Of a DNA stretch of 64,000 nt, positions 15,399-24,172 are shown in pieces. The position numbers and the translations under genes were made by a program. Source of the stretch: DASXYG01 sp036502625 (lineage in GTDB: Bacteria > Actinomycetota > Actinomycetes > Streptosporangiales > Streptosporangiaceae); assembly GCA_036502625.1 (NCBI GenBank), contig DASXYG010000055.1, positions 124,001 to 188,000 on the forward strand, in the 5' to 3' direction. The notes beneath the pieces were generated by a model. That model was not told the origin of the DNA, did no database searches, and saw only the letters and a program-made list of their open reading frames with translations. The first letter of the stretch is position 1. Every line of letters starts with the position of its first letter.

Positions 15399-15988
15399 CG
15401 TGGCGGCCCCGGGTCGAGGCGGGCCAGCGCCGCGTCGAGCTCGGCCGCGGGATCCATGTCCGGGTCGTCGGCCCAGTCGAGCCAGACGGAGATCAGGATG
15501 CCGAACGCCGCGCCCGCGACGGCGCGGACCTCGGGGTCGGCGGCCGGGCGTCCGAGCCGGTCGGCCACCGCCTCCGCCAGGGTGCGCTTGGTCGCGGTGA
15601 TCGTCGGCAGGCCCGCCCCCCACAGCGCCGGCACCCCGAGGACGAGCGCCTGGCGGTCGCGTTTGAGGGCGACATCGGTGTCGGTGAGGCCGCCGACGAC
15701 GTCGCGGAGCGCGGCGCGCAGGGCCGCGACGGGCCCCAGCTCCGGCGGTTGCGCGCGGCAGGCCGCGGCGATGAGCGTGCCGTAGTCGTCGAGCGTGACC
15801 AGGGCGTCCTTGGTCGGGAAGTAGCGGAAGACCGTACGGTGGGAGACGCCGGCGGCGTCCGCGATCTGCTCGACGCTGGTCGCGTCGTAGCCCTGTTCGC
15901 GGAACAGCCGCACCGCGTGCCGCTGGATGGCGGCGCGGGTGTCGTCCTTCTTGCGCTCCCGCAGCCCGGGCGGCTTCGCGGACGTCAT
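15395..15988 (-). CDS. TetR-family transcriptional regulator
   Basis: ATG 15988 follows GGAGGAGCCCAC and overlaps the stop of the upstream ligase gene (ATGA). The 197-aa protein has a standard TetR helix-turn-helix at ~30-65 (SVEQIADAAGVSHRTVFRYF, preceded by AVRLFREQGYDAT) and a ligand-binding C-terminal domain. It is co-transcribed with the adenylate-forming ligase at 15985-17352 and most likely controls it. A worn inverted repeat (AACT, 6 bp, AGTT) lies at ~17366-17380, just upstream of that operon. Confidence 0.9.
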   Translation of the reverse strand: MTSAKPPGLRERKKDDTRAAIQRHAVRLFREQGYDATSVEQIADAAGVSHRTVFRYFPTKDALVTLDDYGTLIAAACRAQPPELGPVAALRAALRDVVGGLTDTDVALKRDRQALVLGVPALWGAGLPTITATKRTLAEAVADRLGRPAADPEVRAVAGAAFGILISVWLDWADDPDMDPAAELDAALARLDPGPPR

Positions 15989-17352
15989 GTGGGCTCCTCC
16001 AGCGGGATGACCGAGCGGAACTTGCCGCCCGGCGACTGCTCCGGCGGCTCTTCGGCGCGTTCCAGCGTGACATGCGCGAGCCCGTGCTCGCCGAACAGCC
16101 CGCCGATCCCGGCCCGCACCCCGCGCCACACGCCGTCGGTGTCCGCGTCCGGCGCGACGCGCAGCCGCACCCGCAGGCGCGCCGGTCCGGTCTGCACGAT
16201 CTGGTACTGCTCGACGCCCGGCAGCAGGTCGACCAGCGTGTCGAGCAGCATCGGCGCGATGGTCACCGGCCCGTCGCCGGCGGCGAACGTCAGCACGTTC
16301 GCCCGCCGGCCCCGCACGCGCACGGCCGCCATCGGGCTGCCGCACGGGCACGGGTCCGGCCGCCGGACCACGCTGTCGCCGAGGTCGTACCGCAGGATCG
16401 GCTGGACCCGGTTCGCCAGATTGCTGATGAGCACGGTGTGCGACGGCCTCCCCGGCGGGGTCGGCGTGCCGTCGGCCTCCACCGGTTCGAGGACGGCCCA
16501 GTCCTCGTTCACGTGGTACCAGCCGTGCGCGCAGCCGCCGGTGAGGTACGGGCATTCGCTGGCGCCGTACGTGTCGCGCACCTTCGCGCCGAACGCGCCC
16601 GCCATCCGCGCGTGGTCGTCCGCGCTCAGCGTCTCCCCCGCCGGCTCCACCAGGACGGGCGCGATGCGCAGCCGCCCGGCCTCCTGCTCGGCCGCCAGCA
16701 TCCGCAGCAGGCTGCCGTAGCCGAGCAGCAGCGCCGGACGGAACCGGTTGAGCTCCTCGACGAGCTCCGGGAGCGGCGTGTGCACGGAGAACAGCCGGAT
16801 GGTGCGGCGGCGCAGGCGGCCGCCGCTCATGCGCGCGGCGCCCGCCGACACCAGGAAGTGGCCGTTGGTGGCGGCCACGATGGCCATGCGCCCGGCCTGC
16901 GCCGCGATCCGCGCGACGTCGCCCGCGCCCAGCCAGGACATCATCATCGCCGCGCTGAGCGCGCCGTTCACCGCGATGTCGTGCGCGTCCTTGACGAAGA
17001 CGCCCGGGTGGCCGGTGGTGCCCGAGGTGGTGACCACCAGGTAGCGGCCGAGGTAGCGGTCGCCGATGCGCGCCGGGTCGGCGACGAACGCGCTCACGTC
17101 CGCGTGCGTCACGGATCTGTCGGTGGCCCAGGTGTCGTAGTGGGCCATCAGCTCGTTCTTGCCGGTCACCGGCAGCGCCGCCGGGTCGTCCACGTCCGGG
17201 GGCAGGCCCGCGTAGAGGTCGCGGTAGTACGGCGACCGGGCCCGCGCGTACGCCACGATCTCCGCGAACCGCCGCCGCCGCGCCCGCTCCCAGGTGCCGT
17301 GCTTCCTGACCTGCCGCGCCTCGTACATGAGGCGGGGGATGCTGTCGCTCAT
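15985..17352 (-). CDS. PaaK/CapK-like adenylate-forming enzyme (phenylacetate-CoA ligase family)
   Basis: This 455-aa protein carries the adenylate-forming signatures VVTTSGTTGHPGVFVKD (~125), DTYGASECPY (~260) and LRYDLGDSVVRR (~315), as in phenylacetate-CoA ligase and the CapK group. Family members activate an aryl or acyl acid to its AMP ester and often to a CoA thioester. The substrate here cannot be told. ATG 17352 (MSDSIPRL) is chosen over the TTG/GTG codons upstream. The only partner is the overlapping TetR gene, so a self-contained, ligand-induced detoxification or modification step is plausible. A link to the RiPP locus is possible but not shown. Confidence 0.8.
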   Translation of the reverse strand: MSDSIPRLMYEARQVRKHGTWERARRRRFAEIVAYARARSPYYRDLYAGLPPDVDDPAALPVTGKNELMAHYDTWATDRSVTHADVSAFVADPARIGDRYLGRYLVVTTSGTTGHPGVFVKDAHDIAVNGALSAAMMMSWLGAGDVARIAAQAGRMAIVAATNGHFLVSAGAARMSGGRLRRRTIRLFSVHTPLPELVEELNRFRPALLLGYGSLLRMLAAEQEAGRLRIAPVLVEPAGETLSADDHARMAGAFGAKVRDTYGASECPYLTGGCAHGWYHVNEDWAVLEPVEADGTPTPPGRPSHTVLISNLANRVQPILRYDLGDSVVRRPDPCPCGSPMAAVRVRGRRANVLTFAAGDGPVTIAPMLLDTLVDLLPGVEQYQIVQTGPARLRVRLRVAPDADTDGVWRGVRAGIGGLFGEHGLAHVTLERAEEPPEQSPGGKFRSVIPLEEPT

Positions 17353-17390
17353 GACGTGATTATGGCATACAACTGTCAAAAGTTATTCGA

Positions 17391-17603
17391 GTGTCAGATT
17401 ATCCACGGCGTCCCGGCCCCGGCGGCACCTTCCGGATCACCGAGACCCCCGAAGGCGACCTCGACGTGCTACGCGACGGCGCGCCCGCGTACCGCCCCCA
17501 GTTCGGCGTCACCCTCGACCGGGTCCCCGTCCTGCGCGGCCAGCGCCGGCCCGGAGAATTCGATGGACACCCCGCGGTGAGCTCGGCGACGATCCGTGGG
17601 TGA
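17391..17603 (+). CDS. Small 70-aa protein or gene remnant
   Basis: GTG 17391 opens a 70-codon frame (TFRITETPEGDLDVLRDGAP, then YRPQFGVTLDRVPVLRG) that ends in a GTGA overlap with the acetyltransferase gene. The sequence reads like a beta-rich protein fragment, but I recognise no family. No ribosome site is clear and the DNA just upstream is AT-rich. It may be the damaged end of a longer gene or a real short co-transcribed gene. Confidence 0.3.
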   Translation: MSDYPRRPGPGGTFRITETPEGDLDVLRDGAPAYRPQFGVTLDRVPVLRGQRRPGEFDGHPAVSSATIRG

Positions 17604-18166
17604 CGGACGAAGCCGATCGACCGAGTGCACCGGCGCGGAGCCCGAAGCGGGTCCGCTTTGTCGAGCTGTCCGGTGAGGTGATGAAGGCGCTGCTCGACGG
17701 GGACCTGGCGCAGGCCGGCCGGGTGGCCGGGGTCGCGCTGACCGCGTACTTCGTGACGGACGACGCCCGGTGGCTCTGGCGGTTCCGGCTCGGCCAGATG
17801 GCCGCCGACCCCGGCCGGGCGCGGTGGATGGCGCGGCAGGCGGTCGTCGGCGACCAGGGCCTCGTCGTCGGGCATGCCGGTTTCCACGGTCCCCCCGACG
17901 CGGCCGGCATGGTGGAGATCGGATACGCCATCGCGCCGGAGTTCCGGCGGCGGGGTTACGCCCGGTCCGCGCTCACCGAGCTGCTGAACCGGGCCGCCGC
18001 CGAGCCCGCGGTCACGACCGTGCGGGCGGCGATCAGCCCCGGCAACACGGCATCCCTGGCCACCATCTCAGGATTCGGCTTCGCCCAGGTCGGCGAGCAG
18101 TGGGACGAGGAGGACGGCCGCGAACTCATCTTCGAAGCCCCCGCACACCCGGCTACCGCCACCTGA
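17600..18166 (+). CDS. GNAT-family N-acetyltransferase
   Basis: GTG 17600 overlaps the preceding stop; 188 aa. The GNAT acetyl-CoA core is seen at ~115-165: EIGYAIAPEFRRRGYARSAL (beta4 and the R/Q-x-x-G-x-A pyrophosphate loop) and SPGNTASLATISGFGFAQVG. The acceptor cannot be predicted; the RimJ/RimL-like layout fits amino groups of small molecules or proteins. It stands apart from the flanking operons and faces the enolase gene tail to tail. Confidence 0.8.
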   Translation: MTDEADRPSAPARSPKRVRFVELSGEVMKALLDGDLAQAGRVAGVALTAYFVTDDARWLWRFRLGQMAADPGRARWMARQAVVGDQGLVVGHAGFHGPPDAAGMVEIGYAIAPEFRRRGYARSALTELLNRAAAEPAVTTVRAAISPGNTASLATISGFGFAQVGEQWDEEDGRELIFEAPAHPATAT

Positions 18167-18182
18167 GCCCCGGCGGCCGCGT

Positions 18183-19322
18183 TCAGCCGGTCAGGTCGCC
18201 GTCGCGGTCGTTGGCGGCGGCGTAGTGGCGCAGCTTGTCCTCGTCCACGGTGACGCCGAGGCCGGGGCCGGACGGGAGGCGGAGGCTGCCGGCGGTCAGC
18301 GTGAGCGGCTCGATGATGTCGTCGGCGTGCAGGTAGTACATGCTGTCGATGGCGCGGTCGAGCTCGGGTGTGCTGGCCACGAGCGCCAGGTGGGCGGCGG
18401 TGGAGATGCCGAGCTCGCCGCCGCTGTGCAGGTTCATGCCGAGCCCGAACGTCCGGCAGTGGGCGGCCAGTTGCTTGGTCGCGGCGACCCCGCCCCACTT
18501 GAACGCGTCGCCGTGGATGACGTCCACGGCGCCGAGCCGTACGGCGGGGGCGAAGTCCTCGAAGCGCACGACGCACATGTTCGTGCACAGCGGGATCCGC
18601 ACCTTCGCCCGCACCTCCGCCATCGACTCCAGCCCCTCGCACGGGTCTTCCAGGTATTCGAGGTCCAGCTCCTCCAGCCGGTAGCCGGCCCGGATGGAGT
18701 CCTGCGCCGACCAGGCGGCGTTCGGGTCGACCCGCAGCTCGACGTCCGGCAGGGCCGCGCGGATCGCCTGGAGGATGCGGACGTCGCCGTGGACGTCCTC
18801 GGTGCCCTTGAGCTTGACGGCGGTGAAGCCGCCGTCCCGCACCACCGCCGCGGTCTGCTCGGCCAGCGCCTTCGGCAGGTCGCGCGCGCTGGCGCCCGGC
18901 GCGTCGGCCCGGGTGACCAGCGCGGTGATCGGCACCTCGTCGCGTACGGTGCCGCCGAGCAGGTTGACGAGCGGCTGTCCGGTGATCTTGCCGATCGCGT
19001 CCCAGCAGGCCACGTCGATGCCGCCGAGCGCGGCGTACCCGAGGTAGCCGTGGAAGAACGGCGTCATCCGGCTCCGCCGGTGGAACCGCTCCAGGTCGAA
19101 CGGGCTCGTGCCGATCAGCGACTCGCCGAGCTGCCGGACGAGCGCGGCCACCGGCCGGCCCCACATCGTCTCGCCCCACCCGACGACCTCGCCGCCGTCC
19201 GGGTCGGCCACGGTGATCTTGACGATCGTCCGCGTCTCGCCGGTCTTCGTCTCGAACGAGCTGGTGAACGGGTTGGTCAGGGGCAGGTTGACGACCCGGA
19301 CCGCTACGTCGGTGATCTTCAC
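18183..19322 (-). CDS. Enolase-superfamily dehydratase (glucarate dehydratase/MLE-like)
   Basis: GTG 19322 overlaps the creatininase-like stop (GTGA) and follows GAGGAG. This 379-aa protein has the alpha/beta-barrel signatures AVKLKG (~165), VDPNAAW (~195), YLEDPCEG (~225), TNMCVVRF and HGDAFKWGGV. The CEG-x10-20-TNM pattern is closest to what I remember of the glucarate dehydratase group, which dehydrates sugar acids to 2-keto-3-deoxy acids. The KxK base pair and the acidic metal ligands are present. It is the last gene of the operon that starts with the LacI regulator. The substrate is probably an acid sugar but cannot be named. Confidence 0.8.
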   Translation of the reverse strand: MKITDVAVRVVNLPLTNPFTSSFETKTGETRTIVKITVADPDGGEVVGWGETMWGRPVAALVRQLGESLIGTSPFDLERFHRRSRMTPFFHGYLGYAALGGIDVACWDAIGKITGQPLVNLLGGTVRDEVPITALVTRADAPGASARDLPKALAEQTAAVVRDGGFTAVKLKGTEDVHGDVRILQAIRAALPDVELRVDPNAAWSAQDSIRAGYRLEELDLEYLEDPCEGLESMAEVRAKVRIPLCTNMCVVRFEDFAPAVRLGAVDVIHGDAFKWGGVAATKQLAAHCRTFGLGMNLHSGGELGISTAAHLALVASTPELDRAIDSMYYLHADDIIEPLTLTAGSLRLPSGPGLGVTVDEDKLRHYAAANDRDGDLTG

Positions 19323-20080
19323 TGCTGGTGGCTCCTCGTCGTGGTCGCCTGATCGAAGGCGTCGATCGCCCCGGCCAGCCCGCGGCCGCATCGGTGGAGC
19401 AGGTCACGGCCGGTGGCGCCGTCCGCCGCCGTGGGGTCGTCGGTGATGCCGCCCACCCGCGGCCATTCTCCGCCGCGCTCCACGAGCAGCCCCGGGTGCA
19501 CCGGCCGGTCGAACAGCGGCGGCGGCACCGCGGGCCCGTCCCAGGCCGGCGGGCGGACCAGCGCCGGATGCGCGGCCAGCATCAGCGAGGTCTCGAACCA
19601 GCCGGCGTGGCCGGGCCGCCGTACGTCGCCGGCGGGCTCGGTCTGCCAGTAGCTGCACGCCGCGGCCGCGACCGGCGCCCGCAGCGCGAACCGCTTCACC
19701 GCGAGCGCCATCACCTCCGCGTTGCCGCCGTGCCCGTTGACGATCATCACGCGGCCGAACCCGCTGGCGTGCAGGCTGTCCAGCATCTCGCCGAGCACGC
19801 GCAGCAGGGTCTCGGCGCTGAGGCTGACGGCCGCGCGGAACAGGTGGTGCGGGCTGTGGCCGTACGGCAGGGCCGGGAGCCGTACGAGCGGCGGACCGCC
19901 GTCGGTGAAGGCCGCGAGCGCCTCGTCGAGCACGGCCTCCACGAGCAGGGTGTCGGTGCCCATCGGCAGGTGGCCGGCGTGCTGCTCCTGGGAGCCGATC
20001 GGCACGACGGCGATGGCCCCCTCGGCGTCGGCGTCGGCGACGCCGCGCCAGGTCAGCTCCGTCAGCCGGCGTACGGTCAT
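19319..20080 (-). CDS. Creatininase-family amidohydrolase
   Basis: This 253-aa protein starts at ATG 20080, overlapping the MFS stop. Family motifs are GSQEQHAGHLPMGTDT (~30, metal-binding Glu/His/Asp), MIVNGHGGN (~112) and GHAGWFETSLM (~155). Creatininase-fold enzymes hydrolyse cyclic or linear amides (creatinine, formamidopyrimidine intermediates, mycofactocin leader by MftE). No precursor or MftC is nearby, so small-molecule amide or lactam opening in this catabolic operon is the better reading. Confidence 0.8.
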   Translation of the reverse strand: MTVRRLTELTWRGVADADAEGAIAVVPIGSQEQHAGHLPMGTDTLLVEAVLDEALAAFTDGGPPLVRLPALPYGHSPHHLFRAAVSLSAETLLRVLGEMLDSLHASGFGRVMIVNGHGGNAEVMALAVKRFALRAPVAAAACSYWQTEPAGDVRRPGHAGWFETSLMLAAHPALVRPPAWDGPAVPPPLFDRPVHPGLLVERGGEWPRVGGITDDPTAADGATGRDLLHRCGRGLAGAIDAFDQATTTRSHQQ

Positions 20081-21354
20081 GCCGTCCTCCTGGCCCGGCT
20101 GCGGGCGCCGGCGTAGATGAGCACGGTGACGACCGCGCCCAGCAGCAGCCCGGCGCCGATGACCCACAGCGCACCGGTGGCCGGCCCGTTGCCGGCGATG
20201 AACCCGACTGCCAGCGGCGCCCCGATGCCGGCCATCTGCCCGAAGAACTGCACGACGCCGATGGCGATCCCCACGTGGGCGTGCGGGGTCAGGTCCTCCA
20301 GCCACGCGATGATGATCCCCGTGATGGCCGCGTTGCAGCCGGCGCCGAGGAAGATCACGACGAGCTTCCACACCGGGTCGGAGATGCCGGGACCGAAGAA
20401 GATCGCCAGGCCGCCGAGGACGAACCCGGCGACGATGAACGTGTCGCGCCGGTGCAGCCGGTCGGAGGCGTAGCCGACCGAGAACAGCAGCACGATCGCG
20501 ATCACGTACGGGATGGCCGAGAGCAGCCCGACGTTCCCGATGCCGATCCGCGTGACCTCCTCGACCACGGTCGGCACCCAGGACTGCAGCCCGTAGCTGC
20601 CGGCCGACGACATGATCCACACGACGACGAACCCCCACAGCAGCGGGCTGCGGATCACGGTCGTCCAGTGCGGCGCCTGGCGCGTGCCGGTCTCCGCGGC
20701 CTCGCGCGCCCGGCTCTCCAGCAGCATCCGGCGTTCGGCCTCGCCGAGGCGCGGATCGGTGTCCGGCTCGTCGGCGATCCACACCGCGACGACCGCGGCG
20801 ACGACGAACGCCGGCACGGACTCGATGAAGAACATCGTCTTCCACGACGTGGCGGCGATCAGGACTCCGGTGATCGCGGTGCCGACCAGGTTCCCGGCCT
20901 GGCCGAAGACGAAGAACGCCGACGTGGCGCGGCCGCGCTCCTCCCGCGGGAACCAGCGCCTGATCAGCACCAGGAGCGTCGGCACGGCGGCGCCCTCGGA
21001 CAGCCCGACCACGACGCGGAACGCGATCAGCTCGTGCAGGTTGGAGCTGATGCCGCTGAGGATGGTGCCGATCCCCCACAGGGTCAGGGCCGCGGTGATC
21101 AGCCACTTCGCGTTGACGTACTGGCCGAACAGCGCGCCCGGCAACTGGATCGGCACGTAGCCCCAGTAGAAGGCGGACAGCACGACCCCGACCACGGCCG
21201 TCGACAGTTGGAAGTCCGTCGCGATGGTCGGCACGGCGACCGCGATGTTGGACCTGTCGATGGCGGTGACGAAGAACGTCAGGCAGATGGGGAGCAGAAT
21301 CCGCAGGTATCGCGCGCGTCCGGGGCGCACTGCTGTCTGCTGCGCGACGCTCAT
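20077..21354 (-). CDS. MFS permease, anion:cation symporter (sugar-acid type)
   Basis: The 425-aa protein begins with ATG 21354 inside the stop of the oxidoreductase gene (ATGA). Twelve hydrophobic segments, FFVTAIDRSNIAVAVPTI in helix 1, the motif RRWFPREERGRATS after helix 4 and the absence of sugar-porter signatures place it in the ACS family (ExuT, GudP, TtuB relatives), whose members import hexuronates, glucarate, tartrate or phthalate with protons. In this operon it would bring in the substrate of the dehydratase and amidohydrolase. Confidence 0.85.
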   Translation of the reverse strand: MSVAQQTAVRPGRARYLRILLPICLTFFVTAIDRSNIAVAVPTIATDFQLSTAVVGVVLSAFYWGYVPIQLPGALFGQYVNAKWLITAALTLWGIGTILSGISSNLHELIAFRVVVGLSEGAAVPTLLVLIRRWFPREERGRATSAFFVFGQAGNLVGTAITGVLIAATSWKTMFFIESVPAFVVAAVVAVWIADEPDTDPRLGEAERRMLLESRAREAAETGTRQAPHWTTVIRSPLLWGFVVVWIMSSAGSYGLQSWVPTVVEEVTRIGIGNVGLLSAIPYVIAIVLLFSVGYASDRLHRRDTFIVAGFVLGGLAIFFGPGISDPVWKLVVIFLGAGCNAAITGIIIAWLEDLTPHAHVGIAIGVVQFFGQMAGIGAPLAVGFIAGNGPATGALWVIGAGLLLGAVVTVLIYAGARSRARRTA

Positions 21355-22346
21355 AGGCGAATCTCCTTGTCCGACTCCAGGGATTGCTCGATGGCGGCGG
21401 CGATCCGTACCGCCGCCAGCCCCTCGGCGGGGGCCACCGCGGGCGGCTGCCCGCGCTCGATACAGCGCACGAAATGGGCCAGCTCGGCGGCCAGGATGCC
21501 GCCGCCCGCGCCGTCGTCGTACTGGGCGTACCTGGTGGTGTCCGGGTACGTGATGCCGGTCGCGTCGGCGACCATCAGGCCCTGGGCGAACCCGGACACC
21601 TCCAGCGTGCCGTCCGTGCCGGTGACCTCCAGGCGCGAGTCGATCGCGGACCCGAGGTGGCGCGGCAGCACCCAGCAGCTCTCCACCACGGCGCTGCTGC
21701 CGTCGTCCAGGAACAGCAGCGCCTGGAGGCCGTCGAGGTGGCCGAGGGCGGCGAGCGCCCGGCCGGTGCCGTGCGCCCGTACGCCCACCACCTCGCGCCC
21801 GGTCACCCAGCGCACGAGGTCGAGGTCGTGGACGGTCACGTGGTACGGCAGCCGGGTCGTCGAGCCGTACCGCGCGGCCGAGCCGATCGCGCTGTTGCGC
21901 CGCGCGTACACGTGCACGAGCTCCCCGATCGCGCCCTGCTCCACGCGGCGGCGCGCCTCCAGGTAGCGCGGGTCGAAGCGCAGCATGTGGCCCACCATGA
22001 GCAGCCGGTCGCGGCCGGCGGCGACGATGGCCTCGGCGTCCGCGAGATCGGTGGCCAGCGGCTTCTCCACCAGGACGGCCAGGCCGCGCTCCAGCGCCCG
22101 CACCGCGGCCGTACGGTGGGCGCTGTCCGGCAGCGCGATCACCACCCCGTCGACGTCATCGGGGTCGAGATCGTCCACTGACGCCACCGCGGGCGCGCCG
22201 AACTCCGACCCGGCGCGCCGCCGGGCCTCGTCGCTGGTGTCCACCACCGCGGCCAGGTCCACGCCGGGCATCCCGGCGAGGACATGGGCGTAGCGCGCGC
22301 CCATCAGGCCCAGGCCGATGACGGCGATCCGTACGCGTCCGCTCAC
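21351..22346 (-). CDS. Gfo/Idh/MocA-family NAD(P) oxidoreductase
   Basis: This 331-aa protein has an N-terminal Rossmann fold (RIAVIGLGLMGARYAHVLAG), the conserved VEKPLATDLADAE (EKP motif, ~92) and the family domain with YHVTVHDLDLVRW (H-D-x-D). Such enzymes oxidise or reduce sugar or cyclitol carbons. GTG 22346 lies 6 nt after GGTGGAG. It belongs to the LacI-headed catabolic operon and likely acts on the imported sugar-like compound. Confidence 0.85.
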   Translation of the reverse strand: MSGRVRIAVIGLGLMGARYAHVLAGMPGVDLAAVVDTSDEARRRAGSEFGAPAVASVDDLDPDDVDGVVIALPDSAHRTAAVRALERGLAVLVEKPLATDLADAEAIVAAGRDRLLMVGHMLRFDPRYLEARRRVEQGAIGELVHVYARRNSAIGSAARYGSTTRLPYHVTVHDLDLVRWVTGREVVGVRAHGTGRALAALGHLDGLQALLFLDDGSSAVVESCWVLPRHLGSAIDSRLEVTGTDGTLEVSGFAQGLMVADATGITYPDTTRYAQYDDGAGGGILAAELAHFVRCIERGQPPAVAPAEGLAAVRIAAAIEQSLESDKEIRL

Positions 22347-22358
22347 GTCGACTCCACC

Positions 22359-23129
22359 TCACAACTGGGGGTACGGCAGCCAGCCGAGCGCGACGTTCGG
22401 GAACACGCTCTTCCGCAGCCGCTCGATCGCCAGGTCGATGTGCTGCTGGCCGTCCTGGACGGCGAACAGGTAGTGCCCGGGGAACAGCCCGTCCACGGCG
22501 AGCGCCCCCAGCGGGGGGACGCTCCGGCGGTAGTCCGCCGGGTCGCAGCCCGCGACGTTCAGCAGGCTGATGAAGCCGCCGAGGAACAGCGTGTCCCCGC
22601 TGAACAGCGCCCGGTATCCGGGCGCCTCGAAGAGGTAGCAGGTCGATCCCGGTGAGTGGCCGGGCGTCGGGATCGCGCTGAGGCGGCGCTCGCCGTCGCC
22701 GGACCGCCAGTCCGGCGCGAGCGGCCGGCCGCCGTCGAAATGCGGGTAGCGGTAGTCGGCCGGGTACGTGCCGTTCTCCTTCGCCGCGCGCAGGCCGAGC
22801 GCCTCGTCGCTGCCACCGCCGAGCAGCCGGAGCTCCGCCGCGTCGGACCGTACGGGCGCACCGCTCGCGGCAGCCAGCGTCCGTACGCCGCCGGCGTGGT
22901 CGGCGTGCGCGTGGGTGAGGAGGATGCCGCGCAGGTCGGTGAGCGCGACGCCGAGCCCCTCGATGTTCGCGCGGATGCCCGCGGCGTCCGGGTCGACGCC
23001 CGTGTCGATCAGGTACGGCCCGGCGTCGGTCTCCACCAGGTACGCGTGGCAGTCGAGCGGATGGGAGATGCCGAGCGGCCCGCTGGCGACGAGGTGGACG
23101 CCGGGCCGCAGCGTGATGGCGTGGGTCAT
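22359..23129 (-). CDS. Metallo-beta-lactamase-fold hydrolase
   Basis: ATG 23129 overlaps the LacI stop; 256 aa. The zinc signature THAHADHAGG (~80), GHSPGS (~160), FSGDTLFLGG (~180) and GHYL near the end are all present, so two zinc ions are expected. Lactonases, thioesterases and glyoxalase II share this fold. In an operon with an oxidoreductase and a sugar-acid dehydratase, a lactonase is the most sensible role but remains inference. Confidence 0.8.
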   Translation of the reverse strand: MTHAITLRPGVHLVASGPLGISHPLDCHAYLVETDAGPYLIDTGVDPDAAGIRANIEGLGVALTDLRGILLTHAHADHAGGVRTLAAASGAPVRSDAAELRLLGGGSDEALGLRAAKENGTYPADYRYPHFDGGRPLAPDWRSGDGERRLSAIPTPGHSPGSTCYLFEAPGYRALFSGDTLFLGGFISLLNVAGCDPADYRRSVPPLGALAVDGLFPGHYLFAVQDGQQHIDLAIERLRKSVFPNVALGWLPYPQL

Positions 23130-24172
23130 GACGCGCCCTCCGACGAGCCGCGGACGACGAGCCGCGGGTTGACCAGGCTGCGGACGAACGGCTGGTCCGT
23201 ACTCGGCGCGCCGAGGCGGTCCAGGAGCCGGCGGACGGCGATCTGGCCCATCTGCTGGAGGAACACGTCGATGCTGCTCAGCGGCGGGCGGAGCAGCGCG
23301 CTTGTCGGGCTGTTGCCGAAGCCCACCACGGCCAGCTCCTCCGGCACCCGGATGCCGAGGTCGGCGGCGGCGTGCAGGGCGCCGACCGCGATGACGTCGT
23401 CGCCGGCGACGATGCCGTCCGGCCGGTCGGGACCGCTCAGCACCGATCGGGCCGCCTCCTCGCCGGCCTCGACGCTGAACTCGACCTGGCGGACGTCGGA
23501 CGCGGCCCACTCCAGGCCGCGCTCCTGCAGCGCGTCGCGGTAGCCGATCAGCTTGCTGTTGGTGGTCGCGGCGCGCGCCGGCCCGTTCAGCAGCGCGACA
23601 CGGCGGCACCCGTGGTCGAGGAGGTGGCCCGCGGCGAGGTAGACGCCCTGCCGGTTGTCCGCCAGGACCGCGTCGATCTGCAACTGGGGGAAGGACGTGC
23701 CGACGACGACCGCGGGCACGTTCACGCGGGCGATCAGGTCGGGGGCGAACGCGCCGCCGAGGAACAGCATGCCGTCGATCCCCGCCGGGATCTCCGGGCC
23801 GCGTTCCGGTGTCCACATCTCCACGTTCACTTGAAACCGCTGACGCCGCGCCTCGCCCTCGGCGCCGGCCAGCAGCTCCGCGACGTAGTAGTTCGGCGTC
23901 TCGCCGCGGTGCCGCGTCGGCGACAGGGCCGCGCCGAGCGTCCCGGCCGAACGCGGCCTGGCCTGCCGGGACCTGCCGTGATGCCGGTAGCCGATGCGGC
24001 CGGCGACCGTGCGCACGTGGCGCCGGGTCTCGTCGCTCACCCCGGGCTGGCCGTTCAGCGCGTACGACGCGGCCGTACGCGAGATGCCGGCGGCCCGCGC
24101 GAGGTCCTCCAGCGTGGGCTTCGCTGATTCGTCCACCGCTTCACGGTGAAGGCGTTCCGCCGGTGCCGTCAA
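23126..24172 (-). CDS. LacI-family repressor of the catabolic operon
   Basis: This protein of up to 348 aa has the LacI helix-turn-helix at ~20-45 (TLEDLARAAGISRTAASYAL, then NGQPGVSDETR) and a periplasmic-binding-protein-like effector domain (DGMLFLGGAF, VAGDDVIAVGALHAA, VVGFGNSPTSALLRPPLSSI). TTG 24172 overlaps the preceding stop (TTGA), which favours it; GTG 24136 is an alternative closer to the usual LacI start. It is the first catabolic gene of the operon and probably responds to the imported substrate. Confidence 0.88.
   Translation of the reverse strand: MTAPAERLHREAVDESAKPTLEDLARAAGISRTAASYALNGQPGVSDETRRHVRTVAGRIGYRHHGRSRQARPRSAGTLGAALSPTRHRGETPNYYVAELLAGAEGEARRQRFQVNVEMWTPERGPEIPAGIDGMLFLGGAFAPDLIARVNVPAVVVGTSFPQLQIDAVLADNRQGVYLAAGHLLDHGCRRVALLNGPARAATTNSKLIGYRDALQERGLEWAASDVRQVEFSVEAGEEAARSVLSGPDRPDGIVAGDDVIAVGALHAAADLGIRVPEELAVVGFGNSPTSALLRPPLSSIDVFLQQMGQIAVRRLLDRLGAPSTDQPFVRSLVNPRLVVRGSSEGAS

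Noticed and set aside
19319..20080. Creatininase-like protein as mycofactocin maturase MftE
   Set aside because: No mycofactocin precursor, MftB, MftC or MftD gene is near, and the operon is clearly catabolic.
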